64,000 bases of DNA from Ahaetulla prasina (GCF_028640845.1 NC_080540.1:93260061-93324060), one strand, 5' to 3'. Positions 22,077 to 33,721 are shown, counted from the first letter of the stretch. Notes: generated by a model not told the origin, from the letters alone. Made by a program: numbers and translations.

Positions 22077-22382
22077 CAGATACTCAACTTACTGACCATT
22101 TGAAATTACAATGGCACTGAAAAAAAGTGACATGTCCATTTTCACAGTTATGACCTTGCGTCATTCCAATAGTCACACAATTAAAAATTCAGGTGCTTGG
22201 TAACTAGCATGTATTTTTGATGGTTACAATGTTGTGGAGTCATATGACCACTTTTTGCAAGCCTCTGACAAGCAAAGTCAATGGGGAAGCCAGATTCACT
22301 TAACAACCATGTTACTAACTTAACAACTGCCTTGGTTAGCAATGGAAATTTTGGGCAATTGTAAGTTGAGGAGTTCTTCCTG
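22077..22382. mobile_element. Tc1/mariner-type MITE
   Basis: Left end CAGATACTCAACTTACTGAC; right end reversed CAGGAAGAACTCCTCAACTT, followed by TA (22383-22384). Internal blocks AGTCATATGACCACTTTTTG and AAGTCAATGGGGAAGCCAGA also occur, in opposite orientation and diverged, in the copy at 51145-51510. There is no transposase. Confidence 0.7.
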
Positions 22383-22734
22383 TAGCTGAAAAACAAGGCT
22401 TGGGAATTTCTGCATCTTCCACTTGATATTGTGGAGATGTTTTTTTGCAGTTTCCATTAGCAACAGGTCACTTTTCAACATACTGGTTGATCAAGGCTAA
22501 CAGTGACACTGTTGTCCCAGGAACACAGAGTTCTTAGACTGGGGTGTCCACACCCAATCAGAACATATGAGATGTGCAGATCGTTTCCAAATTCATTCTG
22601 TACAGAAGAAAAGTATCCTTGGAAATATTCCACAAAGCAAATGCAGTGCTTGTCTCACAATTTATACATTGGTAGTCAGAGAATTTATACATTGTAGTCA
22701 GAGAAAAGCTGAAGTCTCATTGGTTCACAGAGAT

Positions 22735-22782
22735 TATTATTATTTACTAAATTTATTTGCTGCCCATCTCACCACAAGGCAG
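22735..22782 (-). repeat. L2/CR1-group LINE terminus fragment
   Basis: On the minus strand TGGTGAGATGGGCAGCAAAT, then AAATTTAGTAAATAA, matches the terminus at 17925-17965. Confidence 0.55.
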
Positions 22783-22799
22783 CTGATATAATGTCATTG

Positions 22800-23380
22800 A
22801 TTTGCAGAACTGATCCTGTTCACTCAAGATGATACTTATTTATCTGGTAATCTCTCCTTTTTTTTTAGGTGGGCAAAAGAAATCCCTTATTTGGTAAGGG
22901 TCATATGCAAATGGTGGGTCAAAAGATGGTAGGACAAAAGGTGGACAAGACAAATGATATTATAAGGTTAAGTAAGACCAGCAGGATGTTCTATTAGAGA
23001 GAAAATTAGAATCTTTAAAGTACATAATAAAAACAAAAAAAAAATGATCAAAGTCTCTAATAAATAGGAGGCAAATGAACGCTTTCCTTCTGTTGAAGCA
23101 GGATCATTGTAAAACAGTTATTTTCAAGAAAACAAGGCAAAGCCAGCTATGCTGGTTATAATTAAATTAACAGATCATTGTTAGCGTAGGTTGGGTACTT
23201 CTCAAGTCCATTGGGTTTATGATCCACAAGTGATCTCACTTGTCTTTCCCAAAAGGAAGGGTGGATGATACAAAATATTAAGGTAAATATGAATGCAATA
23301 CTAATACCAGATACTAATACAAAATACAGTAGAAAATGACTGGATACTAATATGTAATACAAATATGAAATATCTAAAAG
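22800..23380. other. Unique intergenic DNA
   Basis: No gene or repeat recognised up to the Rex1 pseudogene. Confidence 0.35.
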
Positions 23381-23385
23381 GAATA

Positions 23386-24800
23386 TCTAAAGGAACTGAA
23401 TGATTACAGACCAGTTGCTTTAACATCTGTAGTCATGAAAACCTTTGAAAGGCTAGTGCTCTCCTACTTGAAAACCATCACGGATCCGCTGTTAGACCCC
23501 TTGCAATTTGCATACCGAGCAAATAGATCAACAGATGATGCTGTTAATATGGCTCTGCACTACATCCTACAACATCTTGAGTCTCCAAAGACCTATGCAA
23601 GGGTCCTTTTTGTAGACTTTAGTTCAGCATTCAATACCATCATTCCAGACATTCTTCTAACTAAGCTAAACCAGCTACAGGTACCGGAACAGACTTGTAA
23701 GTGGATCACAAGCTTCCTAACATAGGTGAAGCTAAGCAAGATCACATCAAATACCTGTACAATTAGCACAGGGGCCCCCCAAGGCTGTGTGCTCTCCCCA
23801 CTTCTCTCTGTATACCAATGACTGCATCTCCAACGATCCATCTGTTAAGCTACTGAAGTTCGCAGATGACACAACAGTGATTGGTCTCATTCGAGACAAT
23901 GACGAATCCGCATATAGACGAGAGGTCGAACGACTAGCCTTGTGGTGCAACCAAAACAATCTGGAACTGAACACACTCAAAACCGTAGAAATGGTGGTAG
24001 ACTTTAGGAGAAACCCTTCCATACTTCCACCTCTCACAATACTAGACAACACAGTATCAACAGTAGAAACCTTCAAATTTCTAGGTTCTATCATATCGCA
24101 AGATCTCAAATGGACAGCTAACATCAAAAACATCATTAAAAAAGGACAACAAAGAATGTTCTTTCTGCGCCAACTCAGTAAGCTCAAACTGCCCAAGGAG
24201 CTGCTGATCCAATTCTACAGAGGAATTATTGAGTCTGTCATTTGCACCTCTATAACTGTCTGGTTCGGTTCTGCAACCCAACAAGAAAAACACAGACTTC
24301 AGAGGATAATTAGAACTGCAGAAAAAATAATTGCTACCAACCTGCCTTCCATTGAGGACCTGTATACTGCACGAATCAAGAAGAGGGCCGTGAAAATATT
24401 TGCAGATCCCTCGCATCCTGGACATAAACTGTTTCAACTCCTACCCTCAAAACAACGCTATAGAGCACTGCACACCAGAACAACTAGACACAAGAACAGT
24501 TTTTTCCCGAAGGCCATCACTCTGCTAAACAAATAATTTCCTCAACACTGTCAAACTATTTACTGAATCTGCACTACTATTAATCTTCTCATAGTTCCCA
24601 TCACCAATCTCTTTCCACTTATGACTGTATGACTATAACTTGTTGCTGGCAATCCTTATGATTTATATTGATATATTGATCATCAATTGTGTTGTAAATG
24701 TTGTACCTTGATGAACGTATCTTTTCTTTTATGTACACTGAGAGCATATGCACCAAGACAAATTCCTTGTGTGTCCAATCACACTTGGCCAATAAAAAAA
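23386..24800 (+). pseudogene. Rex1 LINE reverse transcriptase, nearly intact pseudogene
   Basis: Two frames cover most of the reverse transcriptase and C-terminal domains. 23398-23722 reads [33 protein letters not shown] and the catalytic motif [13 protein letters not shown] (about 23607-23645), up to WITSFLT. A stop follows at 23723, and a frameshift occurs in the SPLLFSLYTND region (about 23795-23817). The second frame, 23787-24536, holds the catalytic FADDTTVIGL (about 23861-23890), FKFLGSIIS, and a C-terminus ending in HKNSFFPKAITLLNK. The 3' UTR runs to AATAAAAAAATTC and then the (ATTCT)n run. The amino-terminal endonuclease is absent. One stop and one frameshift break an otherwise well kept protein, so this copy is fairly young. 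Confidence 0.9.
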
Positions 24801-24880
24801 TTCTATTCTATTCTATTCTATTCTATTCTATTCTATTCTATTCTATTCTATTCTATTCTATTCTATTCTATTCTATTCTA
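24801..24880. repeat. (TTCTA)n microsatellite at the Rex1 3' tail
   Basis: Sixteen perfect pentamers start directly after the AATAAAAAAA end of the Rex1 UTR. This fits growth of a microsatellite from the LINE's own terminal repeat. Reading frames through it are artefacts. Confidence 0.97.
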
Positions 24881-24944
24881 AACCCTGGCTCATCAATAGC
24901 AACTATTGGCTGGAAGTAGGATGAATATAAACTCAAATCAACCA

Positions 24945-25203
24945 CAGGTCTCATTATTTTTCAGGCTATGGATGGAAACTAATCAAGGAGAGAAGCAACC
25001 TAGAACTAAGGAGAAATTTCCTGACAGAACAATTAATCAGTGAAACCACTTGCCTCCAAAAGTTGTGGGGGCTCCAACACTGGAAGTTTTTAAGAAGAGA
25101 TTAGACCACCATTTTTTTTTTGAAATAGTATAGGATTTCCTGCCTGAGCAGGGGGTTAGACTAGAAGACCTCCAAGGTCCCTTCCAAATCTGTGATTCTA
25201 TTA
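24945..25203 (+). pseudogene. CR1 LINE 3' end
   Basis: It encodes a degenerate NLELRRNFLTEQLIS, then APTLEVFKKRLDHH, followed by the CR1 terminus: GGGGGTTAGACTAGAAGACC, TCCAAGGTCCCTTCCAAAT, and one GATTCTATT unit. The same section is preserved at 35060-35280. It is 5'-truncated. Confidence 0.8.
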
Positions 25204-25204
25204 A

Positions 25205-26698
25205 GGAGGGAGACATAAATATGCCAGATTTGCAACCTGCTGGTATTTGCCATAACTATGCTGGTGATGTCACTTCTGATCAACTTGTCAACATGTTGCA
25301 AATATTTCAGCAGTAGTCTTTCTCTTCTGATTTATCACGAGACACCAACAGCTGGAACAATCCTATTTTTCCTGAATCGTCTGTCAGCCTGGATGACTGC
25401 TAAGACTTAATACAGTTTTTCCTTATGGTGGTTTTTTTTAAAGGCTGAAGTTGACATAAGCCATAATTATTCATGTCCAATCAAGCTTCTATATTTTCTG
25501 AAACATTGGTCAGGAAACTAGGCACTGGTTCTGCCTTTTAGTACCTTAGATTATTATCCTAAAATGCTAACAAAGGAGGCAGGAGTTGCATTTGCAAATC
25601 CTATAGTAGAGAAGAGAGACAGGTGTGCAGCAGTATCAAGCTCTAGATATCTCTTTAATATGACAGTTGTAAACAAAATGTCCCAATTTCAGGTCTAAGG
25701 AATAGCTCATTCTTCTTTTTGGATACTATCTTCTTTTTCTTTCCTTCCCTAAACAAGATTAGAAAAGACTACTGCATTCTTTTCAGAAGCATAAGTGGTT
25801 GGCTTGCAGCAGACTTTTGAAAGGCTATATGAAAATAAAGAAATGGCCTTCTAAATCCTTATAAGTTGTCTATCCCTACCTCACAAACACATAGGTAGAT
25901 CCTTCCTAGCATTACTATCAGATTTCACCCAATGAAGAACTCTCTTCAGTTGTCATGCTACTATGTCCTCTCACTACTAGTAGTCTAGGGTGATCATCCC
26001 AAGTAAGGGGTCCTGTTGAAAATATGCGTTATGCCAAAATTGACCATGTTGGCAAAGATGAAAAACATACCTAGGTCAATAAGAAAAAGTAAAAACAAAT
26101 TCCTCTGAGTCTCCATGGTATGCTTATCTAGATATATGGCTTTTCAGAATGCTAATGGTAAAATAAAATGTTTTCAGTTTGCCTAGGATATATTGATATG
26201 AAGTAATTGTTAAACATTCCTACCCGGGCCTTCTATATTAAGACTCTAGAACAGTGTCTCTAGATCAAATATATTGAAGCCAGTGTAGTTGCTTCATTCA
26301 TATCATTTTCTGTAATTAGTATGATTTGAGGCTCATCAGTTTCTTCCGTAGTTATGAAAAGACAAGCTCACATTGATGCCGCAGCGATTCTGTCATTTGC
26401 TATCCAACGTCAGCAGCATAATCCTGAATATTCAAAAAAGGTACTCGGGGCTGAATACCAAAATCTAAAAACACATTAAGCAAGCTATTGTTTGCTTTAT
26501 CATGGTTTTACCAAATTAACTACAATTGGGTGAATTCCCACAACACATTTATCTATAAACCACATTATTGTTTTTTATAATATGTGAATCCAGTCAAAAC
26601 AGAATTGGGTTGGTCACTAACCTACGCATGTGGTTTGTTTTGACTACATGTAATGTATGAATTCATCCATTATGTCTCACTGTTTGGTTAAACCAAAC
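25205..26698. other. Unique intergenic DNA, 1.5 kb
   Basis: No gene or repeat recognised. It is a repeat-poor interval and a candidate for cross-species comparison. Confidence 0.4.
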
Positions 26699-26706
26699 CA
26701 CTAAAG

Positions 26707-26825
26707 CAGGGGTGTCAAACACATGGACTGCGGGCCAGATGGGTCACACACTGGCTACACCCACCCCCATTTTAGTGAAGGGGAAAAAAGTCACGATATG
26801 TGATGCTGTGAGTTTGACACCCCTG
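26707..26825. mobile_element. Short hAT (Charlie-like) MITE
   Basis: CAGGGGTGTCAAACACATGG at the left; the right end reversed is CAGGGGTGTCAAACTCACAG. Octamers CACTAAAG (26699-26706) and CGCTAAAG (26826-26833) match at seven of eight. It belongs to the same subfamily as 4647-4782, and both target sites contain CTAA. Confidence 0.88.
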
Positions 26826-26829
26826 CGCT

Positions 26830-27525
26830 AAAGCATATTCAAAAACGTCTGCTTCAGAAACTTTAGATTAAGCATTAAGTGAATGTCATCAGTGAGTTGT
26901 ATGGGAATTTCTTATTTTTCATCTGATGAATGACTGTCCAGCTTAATTCCATCCAGGTTTTGTTTGTTTCTTAGTTTTAGGGAAGTATTTTTATTGAAGT
27001 CTTATCTGAAAGTTGGCCAAATGTTAAGTAAGGCAAACAAGTTAGCCCAGAAGAGGGCTAAAAGTGTCATTTTCTGAAAGAGTCAGAAAAAATGTATGTT
27101 TATTTTTCTTAATTCTTGATTATTGTTCAGCTAAATATATAAAACACAGATCATGAATGTTACATATTATTTCCTAAACTAATAAAAATGAAGGTTAAAA
27201 AGGTATGATTATCTGAAAAATGGCACAAACTGATTCAAATGAACATGCTTTAATCACTAGAATTTTCAATTGTGGCATTATTGTTTTAAGAAACGGATTA
27301 TTAGTGGGAAATTGATTTAAACCTCCATTGTCCTCGATTAAATCAGTGATTTTAATCTTCTTGATTTAAATCAAATGGAGAACTTGATTTAAACGTAAAT
27401 CAATAGGAAACCTGATTTAAATCTCCTGGATGTGAATCAAATCTCCTTGACTTAAGTTATATAAATGAGGATGATCAGTGAAGTAGAAACCAAATTGTAC
27501 AAAAAACAATTCAAGGTGCTGAGCT
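26830..27525. other. Unique DNA with a short diverged TGATTTAAATC repeat
   Basis: Between about 27300 and 27440 a unit resembling TTGATTTAAATCAA recurs five or six times in imperfect tandem form, giving many small dyads. Nothing else is recognised. Confidence 0.5.
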
Positions 27526-27526
27526 A

Positions 27527-27582
27527 GGGAAAGGAAAGGAAAGGAGAGGAGAGGAGAGGAGAGGAGAGGAGAGGAGAGGAGA
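27527..27582. repeat. (GGAAA)n to (GGAGA)n microsatellite
   Basis: Purine-only pentamers: GGAAA units change to GGAGA units partway along. Confidence 0.95.
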
Positions 27583-27589
27583 CAGGGGA

Positions 27590-28885
27590 TATGACAATAT
27601 TCTTCAAATCCCTGAAACAACATCAGTGAGAAGAAGTTCAAGACCTGTTCTTCAAGACTTACTTCAGAGGGTAGTTCATACAGTAATGGATTTAATATAC
27701 AGGAAGACAGATTATGATTGCATATTGGATGGGAGACAGGGAAATAGCAAGTTGGGAGGGAGGAATGGCATAATTCAACAGAGGGAGATGGTGGGTTTCC
27801 TTGCACTGGATGTGTACTAGCTGAAGATAGACTGCTATCTATCAGGGATACTTTTCTGCATTTAACAAGAATTTTGCCTTCTACTCATGTGGTCTGTAAA
27901 ATTATGAAATCTCCACTCTGTGTACATGTCCAGGATAGAAATAATATGCAATACTATGGAGGAGACTTTATTAATTCTAATGCTGTGAGTGATAGAACTA
28001 AGTAGAGTGAATAAGAGCCTCATATATTAAGGTGTATTAAATGTCCTCCAATCCAATGTAGAGTTTGTATATGATGGATTTGGAATGTAATGTAATGAAC
28101 TTGGCATCATGGAACCGTGAGAGTTGATTAGCTATTTTGCAAGTAATTAAAGTAAGCTCTAAGCATTTTGTTCAGATCTACTTTGATGAATGACATAATA
28201 CAAAAAAGATGGTTAAAATAAAAATGTAAAATCTCATGATTTAGATGAGAGTTTGTGTTTGGCAGGCATGATTACTCTTCCAATCCATTCATCACCATTA
28301 CAAAATCTTAACCAAGAGAAAAATAATTACCAGTCAGGATCATACTCAACTACTATTCAGTTCTCTGTAATCCATATCTCACTATCATTTACAAAATGTG
28401 TAGCTTTTCTAGAACCAGATCTTCAAAGACAGGCTTATGTGTGTCATAACTAGACTATGATACCATAGAGAAAATACGTGTTCTCAGGTATTGAGTTCTT
28501 CTTTAAATAAAGACATTGTCCTTATGAGCTGGAATCTTTTATTTAGTCCTTACAAATTTACTTACTAAATAACATATTGGCTTGACAGGATTTAGTAACC
28601 TACTAATTCCAGGAGTTGATATCTTAAGAAAACCTTTGACAAAAATGCAACTAATCAAAACGTGTCCCCCATAACATAGCCTGTCTGGAATCACATGAGA
28701 TATCTCAGGAATCTGCAATTCAAGAAGTGGCCATTATATTGTCTTGCAATTGGGATAGTATACTCTCAGTTCAAATGTGCCACTTTAGTACTTCTGAGTA
28801 GTTCTGCGCTCAGCTTTCCTGTATAGGAGGAACCAACTTTGTGTTCTGCATCATTGCTGGCTAAAGCTGTAAGATGTATGAAGCC
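27590..28885. other. Unique intergenic DNA
   Basis: No supported feature. Confidence 0.35.
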
Positions 28886-28889
28886 CCCT

Positions 28890-30060
28890 AAAGAGACCTC
28901 TTTATGTTGGTGGGTGATCTAAATGCACTGTATGATGAACTGTGGCTTGGGGATGTCATGGGCAAGTGTGGTTTGATACCATGAACACTAATGAAATGCA
29001 GCTGTTCAGTTTTCTGATGTTAAACTTCTGGCCAATTGCCATAGCTTATTGAGGCACAAACCCATTCATCTATTCAGCCTGTATTCAGAAGCATTAACTG
29101 CTGCTTCTATGGCTAATTATTTCCCGAAAGGCAAGCACTGGAAGGGCAGTGTTAAGGATGACAGGGTGCTGAGCAGTACAGAAGTAGAGATTAGCCATCA
29201 TCTGGTTTGGTACAAGATCAAATTGAAATTGAAAGCTGTGCCATGTTGCCATCCATCACTTTGACCTCATCTGAATTTATTGTAATCTCAAAAATTCCAA
29301 GCAGCATTTGATCTAGAACTCTAAAATGGAGTTGGGGTTGTGACCAAATGAAGGTGATGACAATTGGGAAGAAGCAGTGGTCTGAAGTCAGAGACAGCAT
29401 CAACGAGGAACCAGAAACCATCTGTCCTCACTTAGAGAAATGACAACTGTAAAAACGAGTAACAGATGAGCCCCGGACTTGATCCAAGAAAGAAGCATAG
29501 CTAGGCTTGACAATGAGTTGTCAAAAGAAAATTGCAAAAAATAGTGAAAAATGAAAAGGAGACCTTTGGGGATGGCATAGTTGCAAAACACTCTTCAACC
29601 TTGAAAGTTGAGCACAACTCACCCAACACAAGCATCTATCAAGTGACAGGGCAAGTTGCTAAAGCCACAGCTGAATTGTTACAATGATGGAAGTAACATG
29701 TTGGTTTCCTTTTAATCAAAAGTAGAAAGCACCAACAGCCCTAGACTGGGAACTAGATTATCTAGGGCCACTTACTAACGTGCAAAGCTGAACCAAATAA
29801 ATAAATAAATAGAGATTTAACATCCTGAACATGGCAAAACTGTAGGATTTGACCAAGCCATTGTGGAGGCACTGAAGGTAGGAGGGCCTGTTGTAGCTAA
29901 TTACATCATATTCACAGCCTATTTTCAATGATATGAAGAGAGTGGGTCCCATTTGATAGGAAACTTGGTGGTATTGTCCCCAATTTAAAAGAGTGATAAA
30001 ACACAATGTGAAATCTATGGTGAAATCAGCCTCCTCTACATAGGTGTAAAGGTTCCTATG
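28890..30060 (+). pseudogene. Ancient RTE-like LINE, endonuclease and RT relic
   Basis: Fragments appear in the order expected of a non-LTR retrotransposon. LVGDLNALYDELWLGDVMGK (about 28906-28965) carries the endonuclease Gly-Asp-(Phe/Leu)-Asn-Ala motif. NTNEMQLFSFLML follows (about 28984-29022). DDRVLSSTEVEISHHLVWYK (about 29156-29215) is the Ser-Asp-His motif region, with Asp replaced. AIVEALKVGGPVVANYI and GEISLL (about 29850-30040) match the start of an RTE-like reverse transcriptase. Many stops and frameshifts separate the parts. The pattern resembles RTE-type proteins but differs from the BovB copy at 5215. The clade assignment is tentative. Confidence 0.6.
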
Positions 30061-30157
30061 CATATGTGCATAATCATCACTGTGACGGTAGATTGGATAA
30101 TGGGAAAAGCTTGGCTGGGTACGCAGGAGGAGCTGAACTTCATAGGTGCAGCATAAC

Positions 30158-31020
30158 CAGGGGTGAATTGCTCCCGGTTCCGACCGGATCACACAATCCA
30201 GTAGCGATGAGGGCGGGTAGTTCGGAGAACTGGTAGCAAAAATCCCTGAACACCCCCCCCCACTGCCCATGCCCATCCAATCACCCAGTCCCCACTTGCC
30301 TTCTTGGTAGCTTCCTGCTTCTTTCGGTCTCACTCACTATTCCGGCCTTGCTTTGGCTGCTGCAATCAATTGCATCAGCTAGCAACTGAATCTGCCTGCC
30401 TGCAATCCATCTCATCGGTGAGCAACTCAATCTGCCTGCCTTTTCCCTTGAATTAGGTAAGTGGGGGGGGGGAGCTTTAAAAAATAGTTAATTGGGTTTT
30501 TTTAGGAGGTTTTTTTTTTTAGACATAGCAATTTAAAGTTAAGGAAGTTTTAAAGTTAAGGAAATTTTAAAGTTAAGGAAGTTTTAAATTTAGCTGCTTT
30601 TATCTAAAAATATAAATAAAATAAAATAAAATAATAAAATACAATATTTGTGCAGCTTTCTGAGATTTGGTGTGTTTCTGTAGTGTTTCACTCTAATGAC
30701 ACAAACACACAAAATCTCAAAAAGCTGTATGTGGCATTTTGTGTGTGTGTGTGAGTCAGTTGTGTTGTGTTGTGTTGTGTGTGTGTGTAAAGTGTGAAAG
30801 TTGGTTTTTGAGCTTTTTGTGCCTGTGTGAGGTTCCTGCTTGTTGCAGGGGCCATTTTGGGTGAGGTGCAGGTGCTTTTACATTGTGTGTGAGTCAGTTT
30901 TTGGTACCGCTTCTTGTTTTGTGTACTTTATTATGTTTATTATTTATTGTTATTGACCACGCCCACCAATTAGGCCACACCCACAGAACTGGTAGGGAAA
31001 ATTTTTAAATTTCACCCCTG
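30158..31020. mobile_element. Non-autonomous hAT element, 863 bp, perfect TSD
   Basis: Left end CAGGGGTGAATTGCTCCCGG, followed by GTTCCGACCGGATC and ACTGGTAGCAAAAATCCCTG. The right end reversed is CAGGGGTGAAATTTAAAAAT, then CCTACCAGTTCTGTGGGTGT. Octamers AGCATAAC at 30150-30157 and 31021-31028 are identical. The interior is unlike other members. It has a duplicated AACTGAATCTGCCTGCCTGC-type unit (30384-30440), three copies of AAGTTAAGGAA.TTTTA (30535-30588), an AAAATA run and a GT-rich tract at 30739-30789. No transposase frame. Confidence 0.9.
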
Positions 31021-31368
31021 AGCATAACCCTTGCTTTCCCAGAGGAATTGGAGTTGAAGGCACAGGAGCCATTAGATGCCATAAGTCTGGACTATAATTG
31101 GTGATTGCATGTTTTACCCTTTTGGTTGCAATATGACTCATGAGGTTTCAGATAAAACGCAATCACTTTGCAAACATCCTGACCTCTGTTTCTAATCCTT
31201 ATCCTTCATTGCTGCATCAGATCTGGAAACCTCTCTGTTTTCTCGCAAAGCAAGCTCCATTGGGCCCTAGGCATGGACTGCTATTCTAATAGGACTCTCC
31301 CAGGATGGTGTATGCCTACCTGCCTTGCTAATAATAATTTGACACAGACTTTGGTTTGCATGCCGTGG

Positions 31369-31440
31369 GGTCCTTGGTGCTCTCTGAGCTTGGTTGTTTT
31401 CTTGCAGACATTTCATTAGCCAGCTAGGTAATGTCACCAG
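31369..31440 (+). repeat. Snake interspersed repeat fragment (GGTGCTCTCTGAGC type)
   Basis: GGTCCTTGGTGCTCTCTGAG, TTTCTTGCAGACATTTCATT and GCTAGGTAATGTCACCAG parallel the fragment at 44010-44095 (GGTGCTCTCTTTCTTGTAGA, CGTTTCATT, AGGTTACATCATCAGTG). The family is clearly repetitive, but I cannot assign it to a class with confidence. Confidence 0.45.
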
Positions 31441-31449
31441 TTCACAAAA

Positions 31450-32297
31450 ACAGTCTTATTTGCAAGAAAACAGCAAAGTTGAAAGAACACCAAGCCCCAC
31501 CATCCAATACAAATATTCCCTTTTTACTGATAAATCTGCATGCTTGCAGCAAATTGTTTGGTTGGATTGCTTTTCTTTTTCTTTCAATGTCTTTCTGGAT
31601 TGGAATCTCAGGGATCAACTCCTGACTGGATTTTAGATGGAACTGTCCCTTCCTTGTTCTCTGCTTGTTCAACATATAATTTCTTTTAATTATTTTATTC
31701 AGTGGGGTTCCCCTTTCAGTTTCAGTCCAACTGGGAAAAGTAATTCCTTTATTCCGAGAATTGTTTGCAAAAAAAAAACCAAAAACCAACCTGCTATCCA
31801 GAATATTGAACAGATGGGTTTTGGCTGCAGAAGGCCTTGGTAGAATTGGTAATTTGAGGAGCAGATTTTCAGAAAGCATTAGTAAAAACCTCCCACTGAG
31901 CAATGGAAAAGGCTGTCTTGAGGTAGCCCCCTCTGTCATGGAAGGATTTTCAGGAAAGGAAACTCTCTTCTGAACAATTCCTCTGTGTTCAAAGTCTCTT
32001 TTATCTTTATTTTTGTTAAGTAATTAGCTTAACACTTACCAGATAGGGTTTATTGAAGTAAATTGACAGACTTCCCTGGAGACTTGTCTCTTGAGATTTG
32101 AAACAGACATTACTTATCTTTAAATCATTCTTTGAGGCATTTCTCTCTTTTTACTAAAACATGTATCTGTGACTTGTTAGAAGTGGTGAAAAGATGTTAT
32201 CTTAATCTCTCAGTTTAGGTGCTTCTGCTGCTTTCCTGTGTTGGTTAGATAGTTAGACACAATGCACACATGCGCACACACATATAGATATAAACAG

Positions 32298-32339
<42 letters not shown>

Positions 32340-32650
32340 ACACAATTAGTGAAACTAAAATGTAAAGCTATAGATTCCATAGTTTCTCTACAATAGCATG
32401 AAAGATCATTTTAGGATTATCTTTTCATGCTATGACAAAATGTAAAGAAAATCTGCTTCGGTATTGTTAGGATTGTTAAGTAAAAAGTCACTGCTCTAAA
32501 ATGGATCAGTATTCAAGTGCCAACCAGTACAGACTTTTCAGCAGTGGAAACCTGAGAAAGGAGGCTGATAAGCAATTCAAACCCTACATTCTGTAGGATT
32601 GCAGCTTCCGAACTCTTCCCACCATGCTTGGAGATCTGACACTGAATGGA
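31450..32650. other. Unique DNA with a (CA)n microsatellite
   Basis: The only feature is a perfect (CA)n run at about 32300-32337. No gene is supported. Confidence 0.5.
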
Positions 32651-32658
32651 CTTTGTGA

Positions 32659-32800
32659 CAGGGGTGAAATGCTCCTGGTTCAGACCGGATCTCGCAATCC
32701 GGTAGCGATGGGGGGGCGGGTAGTTCAGAGAACCGGTAGCAAAAATCCCTGCCTGCCCCCCCCCACCGCCCACATCTCGCTGTTTCTCTTCTCTGTCCCT
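32659..32800. mobile_element. hAT element, left end only
   Basis: CAGGGGTGAAATGCTCCTGG, then TTCAGACCGGATCTCGCAAT and GAACCGGTAGCAAAAATCCC, match the left arm of the element at 30158. No right end or octamer partner was found, so the right side is deleted or unrecognisable. The 3' limit is approximate. Confidence 0.7.
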
Positions 32801-33042
32801 GTAGCTCTCGGTGGTACTATAGCTGCAAATGGCCTTAAATGACTGCCGCGGCACTTCAAAGGGCTGCACTACAACTGATCAACGCTGTAGGCGGCTAGTA
32901 GACCAGTGCCTTTATTCTTAAAGAAGGTAGACTGGTGCCTCCGGAAAAAAAGGCAATTGGTAGATTGGTGCCTCTATTTTTAAAGATTCATTTTCAAACT
33001 GTGTGAAATACATAGATATAGTATTATAACTTACTCCATGTG

Positions 33043-33718
33043 CAGACAGTCCTTGATTCATGACCATAAGGGAACCTGCCCATTGCAATTGTAAATCACA
33101 ATGGTCGTAAAGTGCTCTGTGTAACTGATAGAACAGTCTTTTCTTGTAATGGCTGATAAGCAAACACTACAGTTGATAAGTGAACCCATTGTACTGGATG
33201 TGGAAGCCAGTTTTCTGCAAGAATATTGTGAATCATGGTCACGTGACTGTAGGTCTCTGCAAAAAAGCCATAAATGCAGACAAGTTGGCAAGCACTCAAA
33301 ATGCGATCATGTGATTGTGTTTGGGGAGGGGGCGGGGGGGGGGTTTTCTGAGATTGAAACTTTAGAATTGAGTCATAAGTATCTTTTTGGATGGTCTATC
33401 ATAACTTCAAGTGATTACTAAGCAACCAGTCCAGAGCTGGGTTTCAGCAGGTTCTGACCAGTTCTGGAGAACCGGTAGTAAAAATTCTGACGGGCCCCAC
33501 CCCCATCTATTTTCTGCCTCATGAGTCCCAGCTTATCAGGAAGAAATGGGGATTTTGCAATAACCTTCCCCTGAAGTGGGAGGGAATAGAGATTTTACAG
33601 TATTCTTCCCCTGCCACGCCCACCAAGTCATGCCATGCCCACCAAGCACACCCATAGAACCGATAGTAAAAAAATTTGAAACCCACCACTGAACCAGTCA
33701 TAAGTCAAAGACTATCTG
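33043..33718. mobile_element. Tc1/mariner-type MITE split by a hAT
   Basis: Left end CAGACAGTCCTTGATTCATG; right end reversed CAGATAGTCTTTGACTTATG, followed by TA (33719-33720). The left flank reads TG where TA is expected. The internal GTCACGTGACTGTAG and GCGATCATGTGATTG segments are typical of this family. The right arm is separated from the body by the hAT at 33432-33691, which brought its own 8-bp duplication. Confidence 0.75.
33432..33691. mobile_element. hAT MITE nested in a mariner-type MITE, perfect TSD
   Basis: The 260-bp element starts CAGAGCTGGGTTTCAGCAGG and its right end reversed is CAGTGGTGGGTTTCAAATTT. AGAACCGGTAGTAAAAATTC and AGAACCGATAGTAAAAAAAT lie inside the two ends. Octamers AACCAGTC at 33424-33431 and 33692-33699 are identical. 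A partial tandem unit (GGGGATTTTGCAATAACCTT / AGAGATTTTACAGTATTCTT) is shared with the element at 48529. Confidence 0.92.
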
Positions 33719-33721
33719 TAT

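Noticed and set aside
24081..24437. Minus-strand open frame of 118 residues
   Set aside because: Antisense of the Rex1 reverse transcriptase; no protein-family features of its own.
24687..24919. Open frames of repeated FYSIL
   Set aside because: Translation of the (ATTCT)n microsatellite.
30158..30333. Minus-strand open frame at the left of the 863-bp hAT
   Set aside because: It spans the element's end into unrelated flank and shows no domain.
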